Below are positions 9,021 to 17,161 of a DNA stretch of 48,283 nt, one piece after another. A program made the position numbers and the translations under genes. The notes below the pieces were generated by a model. It did not search any database. It was not told the origin of the DNA and saw only the letters and a list, made by a program, of their open reading frames with translations. Numbering within the stretch: the first letter of the stretch is position 1; every line of letters starts with the position of its first letter. The stretch is from Candidatus Coprenecus stercorigallinarum (GTDB lineage: Bacteria > Bacteroidota > Bacteroidia > Bacteroidales > UBA932): assembly GCA_018711305.1 (NCBI GenBank), contig DVIL01000039.1, positions 1 through 48,283 of the forward strand, written 5' to 3'.

Positions 9021-10301
9021 ATGAAACAGCACATAAAGACATTTCTTTTAGGCGTACTCTGCTCTGCCACCTGCTACGCCCTTTCATCCTGCAACAACAC
9101 TACCGGCACAGGCCACGACCACTCCCACAGTGAGGAAGTCCACGAACATGAGGCCCACAATCATGAGGGACATGACCACGAGGGTCACAGCCACGATGCC
9201 CACAGTCATGAAGGCCACAGCCATGAAGGCCACAGCCACGACGCCCACGGCCATTCGCACGGGGAGGGCAATGCCAACCCCGATGAGATAACCCTCAGTG
9301 CCGAAAGCGCCGCTGCCGCCGGTGTGACGGCAGAAGTCATTGTTCCCGGTCCGTTCCGCGGAGTCCTCGAAGTGAGCGGCCGCATCATGCCGGCTCCCGA
9401 GGATGAGACTACCGTCGTAGCAAGCGTGCCCGGCATCGTTTCCTACGCAGCGCCCCTGATTGAGGGCAGCCGGGTCAATGACGGCAGCCCGATGTTCACC
9501 ATCTCCTCCCGTCACCTGCAGGACGGAGACCCCGTACAGAGGGCCAGGATCGAATATGAAACTGCAAGGCAGGAATATGAAAGAGCCGCAAAACTGGTGG
9601 AGGACAATATCGTTTCCCGTCAGGAATACGAGGCAGCAAAGGGCCGCTACGAGACAGCCCGCCTGACCTATGAGGCACTCGCCTCGAACGGCGGAGAAAA
9701 CGGGACGGCAGTGAAATCCCCCGTCAGAGGCTATGTCAAGACCTGTCTGGTAAAGGAAGGAGACTATGTAACGGTAGGAACACCCCTGGCCAAGGTAGTC
9801 ACCGGCAGCAGGCTCTATCTCAAGGCCGATGTTTCCGAAAGATACCTCAACCGCCTCCCCGGCGTGAATGATGCGAACTTCAGGCTCTCCTACGGCGACC
9901 GCGTCTACACCGCCTCCCGGCTCGGAGGCCGCCTGCTCGGCTACGGACGCTCGACCGACGAGACCAATGCCTACATCCCCGTGACATTCGCCTTCAACGG
10001 CACGGAAGAGATTATCCCCGGAGCCTTCGCCCAGGTATGGCTGCTCTCCGCCGAGAGGGACGGAGTCATCTCCCTTCCGGTCGAAGCCGTCACCGAGTCC
10101 CAGGGCCACTATTTCGTATATATCAAGCTGGACGAGACCTGCTACAAGAAACAGGAAGTCACCCTCGGTGCCACCGACGGACAGCGCTATGAGATCCTCT
10201 CCGGCATCAAGGGCGGAGAGAACGTAGTGACCCGCGGCGCCACCCATGTCAAGCTCGCCTCAGCCGGCAACCTCATCCCCGCCCATACCCACAACCATTA
10301 A
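9021..10301 (+). CDS. RND efflux periplasmic adaptor (CzcB/CusB type) with His-rich N-terminus
   Basis: This is the membrane-fusion subunit of a tripartite heavy-metal efflux pump; it links the inner-membrane pump to the outer-membrane channel. The N-terminus is a lipoprotein signal (CYALSSC). It is followed by about 50 residues (30-80) made largely of HEGH, HDH and HSHDAH units, a likely metal-binding tail. The barrel-sandwich and alpha-hairpin core follows, with VVASVPGIVSYAAPLIEGSRV at about 133 and a helical hairpin ARIEYETARQEYERAAKLV near residue 175. The C-terminal beta-barrel and membrane-proximal parts complete a 426-residue protein of usual length. It is followed after 12 bp by the pump gene. 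The metal (Zn, Cu, Ni, Co or Cd) cannot be fixed from sequence alone. Confidence 0.88.
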   Translation: MKQHIKTFLLGVLCSATCYALSSCNNTTGTGHDHSHSEEVHEHEAHNHEGHDHEGHSHDAHSHEGHSHEGHSHDAHGHSHGEGNANPDEITLSAESAAAAGVTAEVIVPGPFRGVLEVSGRIMPAPEDETTVVASVPGIVSYAAPLIEGSRVNDGSPMFTISSRHLQDGDPVQRARIEYETARQEYERAAKLVEDNIVSRQEYEAAKGRYETARLTYEALASNGGENGTAVKSPVRGYVKTCLVKEGDYVTVGTPLAKVVTGSRLYLKADVSERYLNRLPGVNDANFRLSYGDRVYTASRLGGRLLGYGRSTDETNAYIPVTFAFNGTEEIIPGAFAQVWLLSAERDGVISLPVEAVTESQGHYFVYIKLDETCYKKQEVTLGATDGQRYEILSGIKGGENVVTRGATHVKLASAGNLIPAHTHNH

Positions 10302-10313
10302 TCCGCGACAGCC

Positions 10314-13300
10314 ATGCTCAACAAGATAATACATTTCTCACTGCAGAACCGGCTGCTGATACTTGTCGCGGCCATCCTGCTCTTCGCGGCCGGACTGTAC
10401 CGGACATTCAACGCGGAGATAGACGTATTCCCCGATCTCAACGCCCCGACCGTGGTCGTCATGACTGAAGCCAACGGAATGGCCGCCGAGGAGGTCGAAC
10501 AGCTCGTGACCTTCCCTATCGAGACCGCCGTCAACGGTGCCACAGGAGTGCGCAGGGTGCGCAGTTCCTCCACCACTGGATTCTCCGTAGTGTGGGTAGA
10601 GTTCGACTGGGGCACTGACATTTACCTTGCCCGCCAGATTGTGTCCGAAAAACTGGCCGCCGCTGCCGACGATCTGCCGGACAACTCCGGAACCCCCACC
10701 CTCGGCCCCCAGTCCTCCATCCTCGGAGAGCTGCTGATAGTGTCCCTGACCGCCGACAGCACCTCGATGCTGGACCTCAGAACCTTAGCTGACTGGACCT
10801 TCCGGCCCCGCCTGCTGTCCACCGGAGGCGTGGCACAGGTAGCCGTGCTCGGAGGCGACATCAAGGAATACCAGGTTCTGATCCATCCTGAGAAAATGAA
10901 GCACTACGGAGTCACCCTCGGAGAAGTCATGGAGGTGACCCGCGGCATGAACCAGAACACCAACGGAGGTGTCATCTACGAATACGGCAGCGAGTACATC
11001 GTGCGCGGAGTGGTTTCCACGCAGGACGTGGAGGAGATGGCCGCAGCCGTGATCAAGACCACTGAAAGCGGGATGCCCGTCACCCTCGAGGACGTGGCGG
11101 ATGTCCGCATCGGCGCCCAGCAGCCCAAGCTCGGACTGGCCTCCGAAAGAGGCAAGCCGGCCGTGCTGCTGACAGTCACCAAACAGCCCAACACCGGAAC
11201 CATAGAACTGACCGAAAGGCTGGATGCGGCCATAGCCGACCTGCAGAAGAACCTGCCCGCCGACGTGCACGTGTCCACCGACATATTCCGTCAGGCCACA
11301 TTCATCGAGAACTCGATCAACAATGTGAAACGCTCCCTGTACGAAGGCGCCATCTTCGTGGTAATCGTACTCTTCGTATTCCTGGCCAACGTCCGCACCA
11401 CCGTCATATCCCTGATAACCCTGCCGCTGTCCCTGCTCATCACCATCCTGGTGCTGGATGCATTGGGACTGAGCCTCAACACCATGAGTCTCGGAGGCAT
11501 GGCCATCGCCATAGGTTCCTTAGTGGACGACGCGATAGTGGACGTGGAGAACGTCTGGAAGCACCTGCGGGAAAACAGGGCCCTGCCGCCGGAAAAACGG
11601 CTGCCGGTAGTAGACGTGGTCTTCAACGCATCCAAGGAAGTGCGTATGCCGATTCTGAACTCCACCCTGATAATCATCGTCAGCTTCGTGCCCCTTTTCT
11701 TTCTCAGCGGCATGGAGGGCAGGATGCTCATTCCCCTCGGAATATCCTTCATCGTGGCCCTCTTCGCCTCGACCATCGTCGCCCTGACCCTTACTCCCGT
11801 GCTCTGCTCCTATCTCCTGCGCGGCAGGAAAGACAGCACTAAAGTGCCCAAGGAGGCATTCGTGGCCGCATGGCTCAAGAGACACTACCGCAACGGGCTG
11901 AACTGGGCCCTGAACCACAAAGCCATTGTGGGCGGCTCTACCCTCGCCCTGTTCGCCGTAGCCCTCGGCCTGTTCTTCACCCTCGGCCACAGCTTCCTGC
12001 CCTCGTTCAACGAAGGCTCGTTCACCATCAATGTCAGCTCCCTTCCCGGAGTCTCCCTCGAGGAGTCCGACCGCATAGGACGGCAGGCTGAGGAACTGCT
12101 GCTGACCATCCCTGAAATCCAGACCGTAGCCCGCAAGACCGGACGCGCCGAACTGGACGAGCACGCCCTCGGAGTCAACGTATCCGAGATCGAGGCCCCC
12201 TTCATCCTCGATGAGCGCTCCCACGCAGAGGTGCTGGACGAGGTACGTGCAAAACTCTCTACCATCACCGGAGCCAACATCGAAATAGGCCAGCCCATCA
12301 GCCACCGTATAGACGCCATGCTCAGCGGCACCCAGGCCAGCATTGCCATCAAGCTCTTCGGAGACAATCTGAATGACATGTTCGTGATAGGCAACCGCAT
12401 CAAGAGCGCCATCAGCGGAGTCGAGGGCATCGCCGACCTCAACGTAGAGCAGCAGATCGAGCGTCCCGAGCTCAAGATCACCCCCAAGCGCGACATGCTT
12501 GCCCGCTACGGCATATCCTTGCCCGCATTCGCAGAGTTCGTGACCGTCAACATGGCCGGCGAGACCGTTTCGCAGGTCTATGAGGAAGGCAAGACCTTCA
12601 ACCTCGTGGTACGCGCCTCCGAGGACAACCGCGGAGACATGGAGAGCATCCGCAACCTGATGATCGACGACGCTGACGGCTGCAAGATACCCCTCTCCTA
12701 CGTAGCCGACGTGGAGTCCTCCATGGGTCCCAACACCATCAACCGCGAGAACGTCAAGCGCAAGGTTGTCATCTCGGCCAACACCCGCGGACGCGACCTG
12801 CGCGGAGTGGTCAACGACATACAGAAGATCGTGGATGAGGAGATCGAGCTGCCCGAGGGCTACCACATCGAATACGGCGGACAGTTCGAAAGCGAGCAGG
12901 CCGCCAGCCGGACCCTCCTGCTTACCTCCCTGATGAGCATCGTGGTCATCTTCCTGCTGCTGTACATGGAGTTCAAGAACGCCCGCCAGAGCGGAGTGGT
13001 CCTGCTCAACCTGCCCCTGGCCCTGATCGGCGGAGTATTCGCCCTGATATTCACCTCGGGCGAGCTCAGTATCCCGGCCATCATCGGTTTCATCGCCCTG
13101 TTCGGCATCGCGACCAGAAACGGAATGCTGCTGATCAACCGCTACAACCACCTGCATACCGAGGAGCACCTCTCCGTCCGCGAGTGCATCCTCCGCGGCT
13201 CCCTGGACCGTCTCAATCCCATTCTGATGACAGCCCTCTCCTCGGCCCTCGCCATGATTCCCCTGGCCCTCAACGGCGACCTGCCGGGCAACGAGATCCA

Positions 13301-13436
13301 GAGCCCCATGGCCAAGGTCATCCTCGGAGGACTGCTCACCTCCACCTTCCTCAACGCCTTCATCGTGCCTATAGTCTACGACTGGATGCACCGCCGCGAG
13401 CGCAGGGCAGAAAACATTGAACATGCTGAAAACTAA
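10314..13436 (+). CDS. Heavy-metal RND efflux pump, CzcA/CusA family
   Basis: This is the proton-driven inner-membrane pump of the tripartite system. At 1040 residues it has the standard RND plan: TM1 at about 13-30, a large periplasmic loop, TM2-6, TM7 near 530, a second periplasmic loop and TM8-12. The N-terminal DVFPDLNAPTVVVMTEANGMAAEEVEQLVTFPIE pattern is typical of the heavy-metal (HME) branch. TM4 carries GSLVDDAIVDVEN, which holds the acidic residues of the proton relay. Other family marks are SGTQASIAIKLFGDNL and the C-terminal SPMAKVILGGLLTSTFLNAFIVPIVYDW. It sits between the adaptor and channel genes. HME pumps export divalent or monovalent transition metals, and the His-rich adaptor supports a metal substrate. 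Confidence 0.9.
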   Translation: MLNKIIHFSLQNRLLILVAAILLFAAGLYRTFNAEIDVFPDLNAPTVVVMTEANGMAAEEVEQLVTFPIETAVNGATGVRRVRSSSTTGFSVVWVEFDWGTDIYLARQIVSEKLAAAADDLPDNSGTPTLGPQSSILGELLIVSLTADSTSMLDLRTLADWTFRPRLLSTGGVAQVAVLGGDIKEYQVLIHPEKMKHYGVTLGEVMEVTRGMNQNTNGGVIYEYGSEYIVRGVVSTQDVEEMAAAVIKTTESGMPVTLEDVADVRIGAQQPKLGLASERGKPAVLLTVTKQPNTGTIELTERLDAAIADLQKNLPADVHVSTDIFRQATFIENSINNVKRSLYEGAIFVVIVLFVFLANVRTTVISLITLPLSLLITILVLDALGLSLNTMSLGGMAIAIGSLVDDAIVDVENVWKHLRENRALPPEKRLPVVDVVFNASKEVRMPILNSTLIIIVSFVPLFFLSGMEGRMLIPLGISFIVALFASTIVALTLTPVLCSYLLRGRKDSTKVPKEAFVAAWLKRHYRNGLNWALNHKAIVGGSTLALFAVALGLFFTLGHSFLPSFNEGSFTINVSSLPGVSLEESDRIGRQAEELLLTIPEIQTVARKTGRAELDEHALGVNVSEIEAPFILDERSHAEVLDEVRAKLSTITGANIEIGQPISHRIDAMLSGTQASIAIKLFGDNLNDMFVIGNRIKSAISGVEGIADLNVEQQIERPELKITPKRDMLARYGISLPAFAEFVTVNMAGETVSQVYEEGKTFNLVVRASEDNRGDMESIRNLMIDDADGCKIPLSYVADVESSMGPNTINRENVKRKVVISANTRGRDLRGVVNDIQKIVDEEIELPEGYHIEYGGQFESEQAASRTLLLTSLMSIVVIFLLLYMEFKNARQSGVVLLNLPLALIGGVFALIFTSGELSIPAIIGFIALFGIATRNGMLLINRYNHLHTEEHLSVRECILRGSLDRLNPILMTALSSALAMIPLALNGDLPGNEIQSPMAKVILGGLLTSTFLNAFIVPIVYDWMHRRERRAENIEHAEN

Positions 13437-13449
13437 TCCGATATTCCAT

Positions 13450-14658
13450 ATGAAAATATTTTACAATACACTTCCTTTCCTGAGCGCCGCTGCCATTCTC
13501 CTGTCCGCATCCTGCGGCAGTCTCCGCGCCCAGAGCATGGAGAGCATAGACTCGGTGCTGGCAGCAGTTGAGAGGAACAATCTCGAGCTCCGCGCCCTGC
13601 AGCAGAACAACGAGGCATCGCGGCTCGAGATCCAGTCCCAGAACAACCTCCAGCAGGACCTCTCCGTCTCCTACAGCCCCTTCTTCTCCCGAGGCTACGA
13701 CGGGGTATCCAGTTCGGAGCTGGTAGTATCCATGGGCTTCGACTTCCCTTCCCAGTACGTTTCCAGAGGCAAATCCGGCAAGCTCCAGAACCAGGCCCTC
13801 GACATGCAGTACGCCCTACAGCGCAGGGACATCCTCCTGCAGGCCCAGCTGCTCTGTCTGGATCTGGTGCGGCTCAACCAGGAAAAAGAGCTGCTGGACA
13901 CCCGGATGGCAAATGCCGATGAACTCCTCGCCCTGATGGAGAAACGCTTTGCCGAGGGCGGGGCCAATGTCATAGAAGTCAACAAGGTGAAGATGGAAAG
14001 GATGAACGTCCGCACCCTCGCGGCACAGAATGAGGCAGCACGGCAGAACGCCCTCCAGTCCCTCCGGGCCATGAACGGGAATATCCCCGTGGAACTGCTG
14101 GCAGCCGAATATCCGGCAGTATCCGATATAGTCGACTACGATGAGTTCTATGCCGAGGTGATGGCCACGGACGCCGGTATCCTCTCCGCAGAGGCCTCTG
14201 TCGATGCCGCCGCACAGGAAATAAAGGTCAACCGGCAGAACTGGCTGCCCAAGTTCGAGGTCGGCTACCGCCGCAACACTGCCATGACCGAGGCCAGCCA
14301 CGGTTTCCTGGTAGGCGCCTCCCTGCCCCTCTTCTCCTCCCGCAACAAGACGAAGATCGCGGAAGCCCGCCACACCGCAGCCCAGAGTGAGCTCGAGAAC
14401 GCCCGTCTGCAGGCCGAGACCCAGCTCCAGTCCCGCTACAACGAGCTGCAGCAGATCCGCTCCGCCGTACAGACCTACGACGTTCCCCTGATGCACAGCA
14501 CCCTCGACGCCCTCAAATCGGCCGTCCTAGCCGGCCAGATGTCCGTCATAGACTACTACGTCGAAGCCGACAACGTCTACGGCAACCTCTCCACCTACCT
14601 CTCCCTCGAGAACCAGTACCGCAAGCTTTTAGCCGAAGCCTACAGGAACCGGCTCTGA
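13450..14658 (+). CDS. TolC-like outer-membrane channel of the metal-efflux system
   Basis: This is the outer-membrane factor that completes the tripartite pump. The chosen ATG gives a 402-residue protein with a signal peptide (MKIFYNTLPFLSAAAILLSASCGSLRAQ in outline) and possibly a lipid-anchored Cys. Upstream in-frame starts (ATG 13423, TTG 13417) overlap the pump gene and would put charged residues before the signal. The mature part has two homologous halves rich in Gln, Ala, Glu and Leu helices (LAAVERNNLELRALQQNNEA and EASVDAAAQEIKVNRQNWLP), typical of the TolC/OEP family. An efficient hairpin terminator follows about 100 bp later, so the operon is probably these three genes only. Confidence 0.85.
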   Translation: MKIFYNTLPFLSAAAILLSASCGSLRAQSMESIDSVLAAVERNNLELRALQQNNEASRLEIQSQNNLQQDLSVSYSPFFSRGYDGVSSSELVVSMGFDFPSQYVSRGKSGKLQNQALDMQYALQRRDILLQAQLLCLDLVRLNQEKELLDTRMANADELLALMEKRFAEGGANVIEVNKVKMERMNVRTLAAQNEAARQNALQSLRAMNGNIPVELLAAEYPAVSDIVDYDEFYAEVMATDAGILSAEASVDAAAQEIKVNRQNWLPKFEVGYRRNTAMTEASHGFLVGASLPLFSSRNKTKIAEARHTAAQSELENARLQAETQLQSRYNELQQIRSAVQTYDVPLMHSTLDALKSAVLAGQMSVIDYYVEADNVYGNLSTYLSLENQYRKLLAEAYRNRL

Positions 14659-14697
14659 GCAGACAAAACGGAGACTCCCGGAAAAGGCCTGGCTTGC

Positions 14698-14760
14698 TAC
14701 CTGTACGTATAAGTCTACTACCCGGAAGTAAAAGCCTACTGCACGAACGTAATTGGAAAG
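14698..14760 (+). repeat. Three imperfect 21-nt direct repeats after the efflux operon
   Basis: Three adjacent blocks start around ACGTATAAGTCTACT, AAGTAAAAGCCTACT and ACGTAATTGG at 21-nt spacing. They lie between the TolC-like stop and the terminator stem. Function unknown; the similarity is imperfect. Confidence 0.35.
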
Positions 14761-14794
14761 CCGCACCGAAGCACGTATTCGGCGCGGCTTTTTT
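14757..14794 (+). terminator. Rho-independent terminator of the efflux operon
   Basis: AAAGCCGC-A-CCGAA (14757-14770) pairs with TTCGG-C-GCGGCTTT (14778-14791) around a 7-base loop, with one A/C mismatch. A T run continues to 14794. It lies about 100 bp after the TolC-like stop codon and just upstream of the composite repeat. Confidence 0.85.
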
Positions 14795-14821
14795 CTGTGG
14801 CTCTGCTGCGGACCCACTGTC

Positions 14822-15339
14822 GCAGGTGAACCGGAATGGGCCAATTCGGTTCACCTGCATAGGGACGGAAACATCGCACCGCCCCTATGCATTAGGTTCA
14901 CCGTACCATGTTACCATGCCATATTGACTATCATTGGATCTGGAGAATTACATCCTAATCACATCCTTTACCACATAGTTCACTAAACAGTTTAGTTACA
15001 TCTAATTCCCTGGACACAAGGCAGTTGATTGCAACGAGATTATTTAGTGATCTAAAACAATGCCTTTTCTGAGGTTTTCCGTATCAAACAACTTTGCACT
15101 ACTTTTTAACTAATTAGATTTCAGGTACTTTATTTCAACTATTTTGTTTAGTGAAAATAAGGCAGGGGAAAGAAGAACATAGAGGGAATTTTCAACCGGA
15201 GTCATGTCAGAGTCATGCTGGAGTAATGCTGAGAATTTGCGGCGGGGACACGCACCGCCCCAGGATACGCGTGCAGGGCTGGTGGATGCAGGAACACCTT
15301 GCGCAGGTGTACCGGAATAGGCAAATTCGGTTCACCTGC
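14822..15339 (+). repeat. Composite intergenic repeat, copy A (hairpin - long spacer - hairpin)
   Basis: This fills most of the gene-free stretch 14659-15463. It begins and ends with a 37-nt hairpin module (14822-14858 and 15303-15339) whose arms are GCAGGTG.ACCG.AA and TTCGGTTCACCTGC. The modules are 481 nt apart, which is the 105-nt period of the short unit plus a 376-nt insertion (14886-15261). The insertion is bounded by the direct repeat CGCACCGCCCC (14875-14885 and 15251-15261). It is clearly more AT-rich than the genes around it, contains TTTAGTGA boxes and three 11-nt tandem units near 15199-15231, and has no credible protein gene. The second hairpin ends 38 bp before the operator region of the pectin operon. 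The same element recurs at 47440-48283. Confidence 0.85.
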
Positions 15340-15376
15340 GGAGGAAAGTACGGAAAGGCGAAATAACAATTTGGGT

Positions 15377-15435
15377 ATTTTCGTGCATTTTTTTGAAAAA
15401 TTTCGTGCACGGGAACGGAAATATATTTATCTTTG
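15377..15435 (+). promoter_or_regulatory. Operator and promoter of the pectin depolymerisation operon
   Basis: TATCTTTG at 15428-15435 is an exact Bacteroidetes -7 box, 28 bp before the GTG start. An imperfect palindrome at 15401-15420 (left half TTTCGTGCAC; right half agrees at 7 of 10 positions with the mirror half) overlaps where the -33 region would lie. A further half-site ATTTTCGTGCAT lies at 15377-15388. The half-site is the same as in the perfect palindrome between lacI and kdgK, so this is probably a binding site of the LacI-family regulator encoded at 39791-40858, acting as a repressor. Confidence 0.7.
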
Positions 15436-15463
15436 TAACAAATTCATAAAAAAAGAAACGCGC

Positions 15464-17152
15464 GTGAAATCTGAACTTACCTTGAAACGTACTATTAATA
15501 CTTTGATTATTAGTGCTTTTTGCATGTCAAACCCAGCGCTGTGCATTTACCAGGCAAGCGCCAATGACACCTTTTTTTTCACCCATAACACCGTGCACGT
15601 ACCCGAAACACACCGGACAGACTCGGATATCAGCCCTTGCTGCGGAATGCATGGCCAGTCCTCTTACGAATTCGCACACCTATATAATAACCTTCCCTTC
15701 GAGATGCCGCACGTAACCCGTCCGGAGATCCCGTCCCGCCGGGTAAGCCTTACCGACTTCGGAGCCGTGGGTGACGGCGTGACACTCAACACAGATGCTT
15801 TCGCCCGTGCCATCAATGCACTGTCAGAGCAGGGCGGCGGCCACCTTGACGTACCCGCCGGTATCTGGCTTACCGGCCCCATCACACTGAAAAGCAACAT
15901 AGACCTGCACCTTGACAGGAACGCCGTCATCCTCTTTTCCTCCGACAAAGACCTTTACCCCATCATAGAGACCTCCTTCGAGGGCCTCGACACCCGCCGC
16001 TGCACCTCCCCCATCAACGCCTGGAAGGAGAAAAACATCTCGATTACCGGCGAGGGAGTCATCGACGGCTCGGGAGACGCATGGCGTCCTCTGAAGAAAT
16101 CCAAAGTCACCTCTTCCCAGTGGAAGGAAAAAGTGGCCTCAGGCGGAGTACTCAACGGGAAAGGAGATGTCTGGTATCCTTCCGAGGACTACATCCGTGC
16201 GGAACAGCTCAGCGAAAAGGGTCTTAACGTCCCCATAGGTGAGTTCGACGATGAATTCTGGGAGAGTGTCCGCGATTTCCTCCGCCCCGTAATGGTCAGC
16301 ATACGCGAGTGCGAGAATGTCCTCCTCGAAGGCCCCACATTCCAGAATTCCCCCGCATGGAACATCCATCCTCTTATGTGCAAAAACGTTATCGTTAACG
16401 ATATCGTCGTTCGCAACCCGGCATACTCCCAGAACGGGGACGGCATAGACATCGAGTCCTGCGAGAACGTAATCCTGACCAACTCCTCATTCGATGTAGG
16501 CGATGACGGCATCTGCATCAAGTCGGGCAAGGACGAGGACGGCCGCCGCAGGGCCATGCCCACACGTAACCTTATCATCGACAACTGCTTCGTCTATCAC
16601 GGCCACGGAGGATTCGTAGTCGGCAGCGAGATGTCCGGGGGAGTCGAGAACATAGTTGTATCCAACTGCCGCTTCCTCGGCACTGACGTAGGCCTGCGCT
16701 TCAAGAGCAAGAGAGGCCGCGGCGGAGTCGTCCGCAACATCTACATCAGGGACATCTACATGACCGACATCGTAACCGAGCCCCTTCTCTTCGACCTCTT
16801 CTACGGCAATATGTCCGCAGTAGACGCCATGAAGCAGGAGGGTGAATACAAAGAGCCGGAGGCCATGCCTGTGGACGAGACCACCCCGGAGTTCCGCGAC
16901 ATCTACATCGAGCGCGTGGTATGCAACGGCGCTGCCCGTGCCATGTACTTCAACGGCCTGCCCGAGATGCCCGTCTCCAACATCCACGTCACCGACTGCG
17001 TAATCACCAGCGAGACCGGTGCCCAGATCTGCTTCTCCAAGGACGTAACCCTCACAGACGTAACCATCCACCCGGAAGAGGGCGAGCCCGTCACCACTTA
17101 CAAAGTCGAGAACTACACTTTCAGGAAAACAAAGGAAAACCCGGAAAAATAA
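15464..17152 (+). CDS. GH28 polygalacturonase, exported
   Basis: This enzyme hydrolyses alpha-1,4 bonds of polygalacturonate, the backbone of pectin. From the GTG start it is 562 residues. The start is chosen because it lies 28 bp after a good -7 box and opens a signal-peptide-like N-terminus (KRTINTLIISAFCMSNPALC). Upstream frame extension runs into the repeat and is not credible. The GH28 right-handed beta-helix begins at VSLTDFGAVGDGVTLNTDAF. The catalytic motifs are all present: NGDGIDIES, GDDGICIKSG, GHGGFVVGSE and RFKSKRGRGG, corresponding to the usual NTD, DD, GHG and RIK motifs. It is the first gene of a seven-gene run through SusC/SusD. Periplasmic or surface location is inferred from the signal peptide. 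Confidence 0.92.
   Translation: MKSELTLKRTINTLIISAFCMSNPALCIYQASANDTFFFTHNTVHVPETHRTDSDISPCCGMHGQSSYEFAHLYNNLPFEMPHVTRPEIPSRRVSLTDFGAVGDGVTLNTDAFARAINALSEQGGGHLDVPAGIWLTGPITLKSNIDLHLDRNAVILFSSDKDLYPIIETSFEGLDTRRCTSPINAWKEKNISITGEGVIDGSGDAWRPLKKSKVTSSQWKEKVASGGVLNGKGDVWYPSEDYIRAEQLSEKGLNVPIGEFDDEFWESVRDFLRPVMVSIRECENVLLEGPTFQNSPAWNIHPLMCKNVIVNDIVVRNPAYSQNGDGIDIESCENVILTNSSFDVGDDGICIKSGKDEDGRRRAMPTRNLIIDNCFVYHGHGGFVVGSEMSGGVENIVVSNCRFLGTDVGLRFKSKRGRGGVVRNIYIRDIYMTDIVTEPLLFDLFYGNMSAVDAMKQEGEYKEPEAMPVDETTPEFRDIYIERVVCNGAARAMYFNGLPEMPVSNIHVTDCVITSETGAQICFSKDVTLTDVTIHPEEGEPVTTYKVENYTFRKTKENPEK
15589..15608 (+). promoter_or_regulatory. Possible auxiliary operator inside the GH28 gene
   Basis: CGTGCAC (15592-15598) followed by GTACCCGAAA (15599-15608) matches the right half of the LacI-type palindrome at 8 of 10 positions. 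Its centre is 188 bp downstream of the main operator centre. It lies in coding sequence, so a chance match is possible. Confidence 0.25.
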
Positions 17153-17161
17153 CATCTGAAC

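Noticed and set aside
11520-13424. Long minus-strand open frame opposite the RND pump gene
   Set aside because: It is antisense to a well-conserved pump gene, and its translation is low-complexity and without known motifs. Long antisense frames are common in GC-rich coding DNA.
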